In this document: in pieces, positions 62,577 through 64,000 of the stretch
How the letters are laid out: each line of letters opens with the position of its first letter
Position numbering within the stretch: the stretch's first letter is position 1
Assembly (NCBI RefSeq): GCF_024181725.1
Contig: NZ_CP028908.1
Location: 2,356,001-2,420,000, forward strand
Reading direction: 5' to 3'
Length of the DNA stretch: 64,000 nt
From: Bradyrhizobium sp. WD16
GTDB lineage: Bacteria > Pseudomonadota > Alphaproteobacteria > Rhizobiales > Xanthobacteraceae
Notes under the pieces: generated by a model
Seen by the model: the letters and a program-made list of their open reading frames with translations, nothing else
Database searches by the model: none
Told to the model about the DNA's origin: nothing
Program-made: the position numbers and the translations under genes

Positions 62577-62744
62577 TTTAAATTCCGTCCAATCAATAGC
62601 GGTTCGGGTGCCAGACGAGATTAAATTGTGCATCGCCGAGCAAAATCATCAAACCCCAGCCGTCCGGAGCTGGCAAGCCGCTTTGCCGAATCCTTTCGCT
62701 GCCTCAAAGATGAACGGAACCGTGGTGGTCATTCGCGGGGATCG

Positions 62745-62870
62745 TCAGTGCGGCGCGATCCACTGCCGCAGCACAAACGACAGCAGGGCAACGCTGCCGA
62801 CCCCGCCGCACCACAGCACGACGAACCACATGACGCGACTGCGCCACCCTGCCGGCAAAAGTCGCGCCAT
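62745..62870 (-). CDS. DUF2474 small membrane protein of cytochrome bd operon
   Basis: A 41-aa peptide with one transmembrane helix: MARLLPAGWRSRVMWFVV, continuing LWCGGVGSVALLSFVLRQW and ending IAPH. The ATG overlaps the cydB stop by one base (TGATG). DUF2474 peptides follow cydB in many proteobacteria and correspond in position to CydX. It probably stabilises or belongs to the oxidase. It was not a distinct long ORF and is easily missed. Confidence 0.85.
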   Translation of the reverse strand: MARLLPAGWRSRVMWFVVLWCGGVGSVALLSFVLRQWIAPH

Positions 62871-63880
62871 CAATGGTATCCGGATTCCGCGTTGACCTTG
62901 CCGCGAAACACCCAATAGGCGAACCCGGTATAGATCAGGATGATCGGGATCATGATCGCGACGCCGACCAGCATGAATTGCTGGCTGTTGGCCGGAGCCG
63001 CGGCCTGCCAGATGGTGATGCTCTGCGGCACGACGTAGGGATAGATGCTGATGCCGAGGCCGGCATAGGACAGCGCGAACAGCACCAGCGTCAGGAAGAA
63101 GGGCCGCCGGTCGTCTCGTGCGGCGAGGCTGCGCACGATCAACGCGGCGACAATCGCCACTGCGATCGGCACCGGCGCGGTCGCCAGGATATTCGGCCAG
63201 GCGAACCAGCGACGCCAATAGGCGACTTCCAGGAACGGTGTTGCCGCGCTCACCAGGACGATGGCAAGCAGGGTGGCGACGAGGAAACGCCAGGTCATGG
63301 CGTAGGCCCGCTCGCGCAGGTCGCCTTCGGTCTTCATCACCAGCCAGGCTGCCCCGAGCAGGCCGTAGCCGGCGACCACCGAGCAGCCGGTCAGAATGCT
63401 GAACGGCGTCAGCCAGTCCCACCAGCCGCCGCCATACAGCCGGCCGTCGACCTTGACGCCTTGCAGGATGGCGCCAAGGGCGATGCCCTGGGCCAGCGCA
63501 GCGACGAACGAGCCGCCGGCGAAGGCGAGGTCCCACAGGCTGCGTTCGTGCGGACTGCGCCATCGGAATTCAAAAGCGACGCCACGAAACACGAGGCCGA
63601 GCAGCATGGCGACGATCGGCGTATAGAGCGCCGGCATCAGCACGGCATAGGCGAGCGGGAACGCGGCGAATAGCCCGCCGCCGCCGAGCACCAGCCAGGT
63701 TTCGTTGCCGTCCCATACCGGTGCGACTGAATTCATCATCAGGTCGCGATCGCGCTTGTCCCGGAAGAGGGGGAACAGCAGGCCGAGCCCGAGGTCGAAG
63801 CCGTCCATCACCACATAGGCAAATACCGCGAAGGCGATGATGAAGGCCCAGATGGTGGCGAGGTCACCGGGGATATTCAT
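62870..63880 (-). CDS. cydB: Cytochrome d ubiquinol oxidase subunit II (CydB)
   Basis: Integral-membrane subunit of the quinol-oxidising terminal oxidase, 336 aa with about nine helices. Signatures: YVVMDGFDLGLGLLFPLFRD in the first helix region, NSVAPVWDGNETWLVLGGGG, FEFRWRSPHERSLWD and the C-terminal IYTGFAYWVFRGKV. The ATG overlaps the stop of an upstream frame (ATGA), expected for cydA. High-affinity bd oxidases work under low oxygen or cyanide-like stress. Confidence 0.95.
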   Translation of the reverse strand: MNIPGDLATIWAFIIAFAVFAYVVMDGFDLGLGLLFPLFRDKRDRDLMMNSVAPVWDGNETWLVLGGGGLFAAFPLAYAVLMPALYTPIVAMLLGLVFRGVAFEFRWRSPHERSLWDLAFAGGSFVAALAQGIALGAILQGVKVDGRLYGGGWWDWLTPFSILTGCSVVAGYGLLGAAWLVMKTEGDLRERAYAMTWRFLVATLLAIVLVSAATPFLEVAYWRRWFAWPNILATAPVPIAVAIVAALIVRSLAARDDRRPFFLTLVLFALSYAGLGISIYPYVVPQSITIWQAAAPANSQQFMLVGVAIMIPIILIYTGFAYWVFRGKVNAESGYH

Positions 63881-64000
63881 GCGCGCCTCCCCACGCCTGT
63901 GCCGCTGAGCGCCACGGCGGCCGCCGGCGTCAGCCCGGCGCTGCGCCCCGGCATGTGGCTCTCCGGGCCCCCCTCGCCCCGATGCGGTGGCGCAGCCATC
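63877..64000 (-). CDS. cydA: C-terminal end of probable CydA (cut by window edge)
   Basis: A frame open to the right edge encodes about 40 residues ending SAGLTPAAAVALSGTGVGRR-A and a TGA overlapping the cydB ATG. This matches the position and charged, Gly/Pro-rich cytoplasmic tail of cytochrome bd subunit I. No transmembrane segment is included, so identification rests on context. Confidence 0.55.
   Translation of the reverse strand, partial: MAAPPHRGEGGPESHMPGRSAGLTPAAAVALSGTGVGRRA

Noticed and set aside
62485-62895. Plus-strand ORF over the DUF2474 region.
   Set aside because: It is antisense to cydB, DUF2474 and the L,D-transpeptidase start and shows no domain pattern.

Overview
The window is high-GC, densely coded alphaproteobacterial DNA. 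Gene content (paa phenylacetate genes, SorAB-type sulfite oxidase, AapJ-like amino-acid binding protein, cytochrome bd with a DUF2474 peptide, many ABC importers and acyl-CoA dehydrogenases) suggests a metabolically versatile soil or rhizosphere member of the Hyphomicrobiales, most likely near Bradyrhizobium/Rhodopseudomonas/Afipia. This placement is inferred from gene families; no rRNA or tRNA gene is present. No CRISPR array or phage module was seen.

Layout. 0-3.3 kb: a ketopantoate-reductase-like gene and small conserved proteins, including one of two secreted paralogues in the window. 3.4-4.6 kb: an IS5-type element inside a palindrome array. 4.6-10.4 kb: a paa operon on the minus strand (paaG-paaI-paaK-paaR-paaZ plus an EthD-like gene) with a PaaR-type operator upstream. 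10.6-17 kb: a broken S41 peptidase, then an organosulfur-type ABC importer with a DszC/SfnB-like flavoprotein, facing a second sulfonate-type binding protein. 17-26 kb: upp, an MFS exporter, a large indolepyruvate:ferredoxin oxidoreductase, DUF3830, sorAB and a sugar-isomerase-like protein. 26-38.5 kb: a DHA2-type MFS exporter, an O-antigen-ligase-like protein, an FMN reductase, a sugar ABC importer without its own ATPase, tartrate/malate dehydrogenase, an RND exporter and the second secreted paralogue. 38.7-52 kb: a sugar-acid catabolic island (dgoK, dgoA, two SDRs, an IlvD/Edd-type dehydratase, a complete ABC importer, a DenD-like epimerase-fold dehydrogenase, a KDG-kinase-like PfkB protein and a decayed eda). 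52-61 kb: an IS630 element, a chemoreceptor, a TesB-like thioesterase, an NTF2-like protein, a gutted MFS gene and a pair of acyl-CoA dehydrogenases. 61-64 kb: an AapJ-like binding protein, an L,D-transpeptidase and cydAB plus DUF2474.

The most unusual feature is a system of short palindromic elements, about 72-87 bp each, that share one plan. Each is bounded by the tetranucleotide CTAG and has two unequal arms; one arm is usually 3-4 nt longer at a fixed place near the end. I recognise four main sequence families (A-D) and one single-copy relative (E). They stand alone or in tandem arrays where neighbours share one CTAG or are separated by a 13-14 nt spacer of two types. About 24 complete and several partial copies lie between genes. 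The IS630 element occupies one slot of such an array with CTAG on both sides, and its ends resemble the element ends. I infer non-autonomous, IS630-mobilised MITEs that build arrays because each insertion regenerates its CTAG target. Three reading frames end at a TAG stop lying inside an element's boundary CTAG, and several neighbouring genes are pseudogenes.
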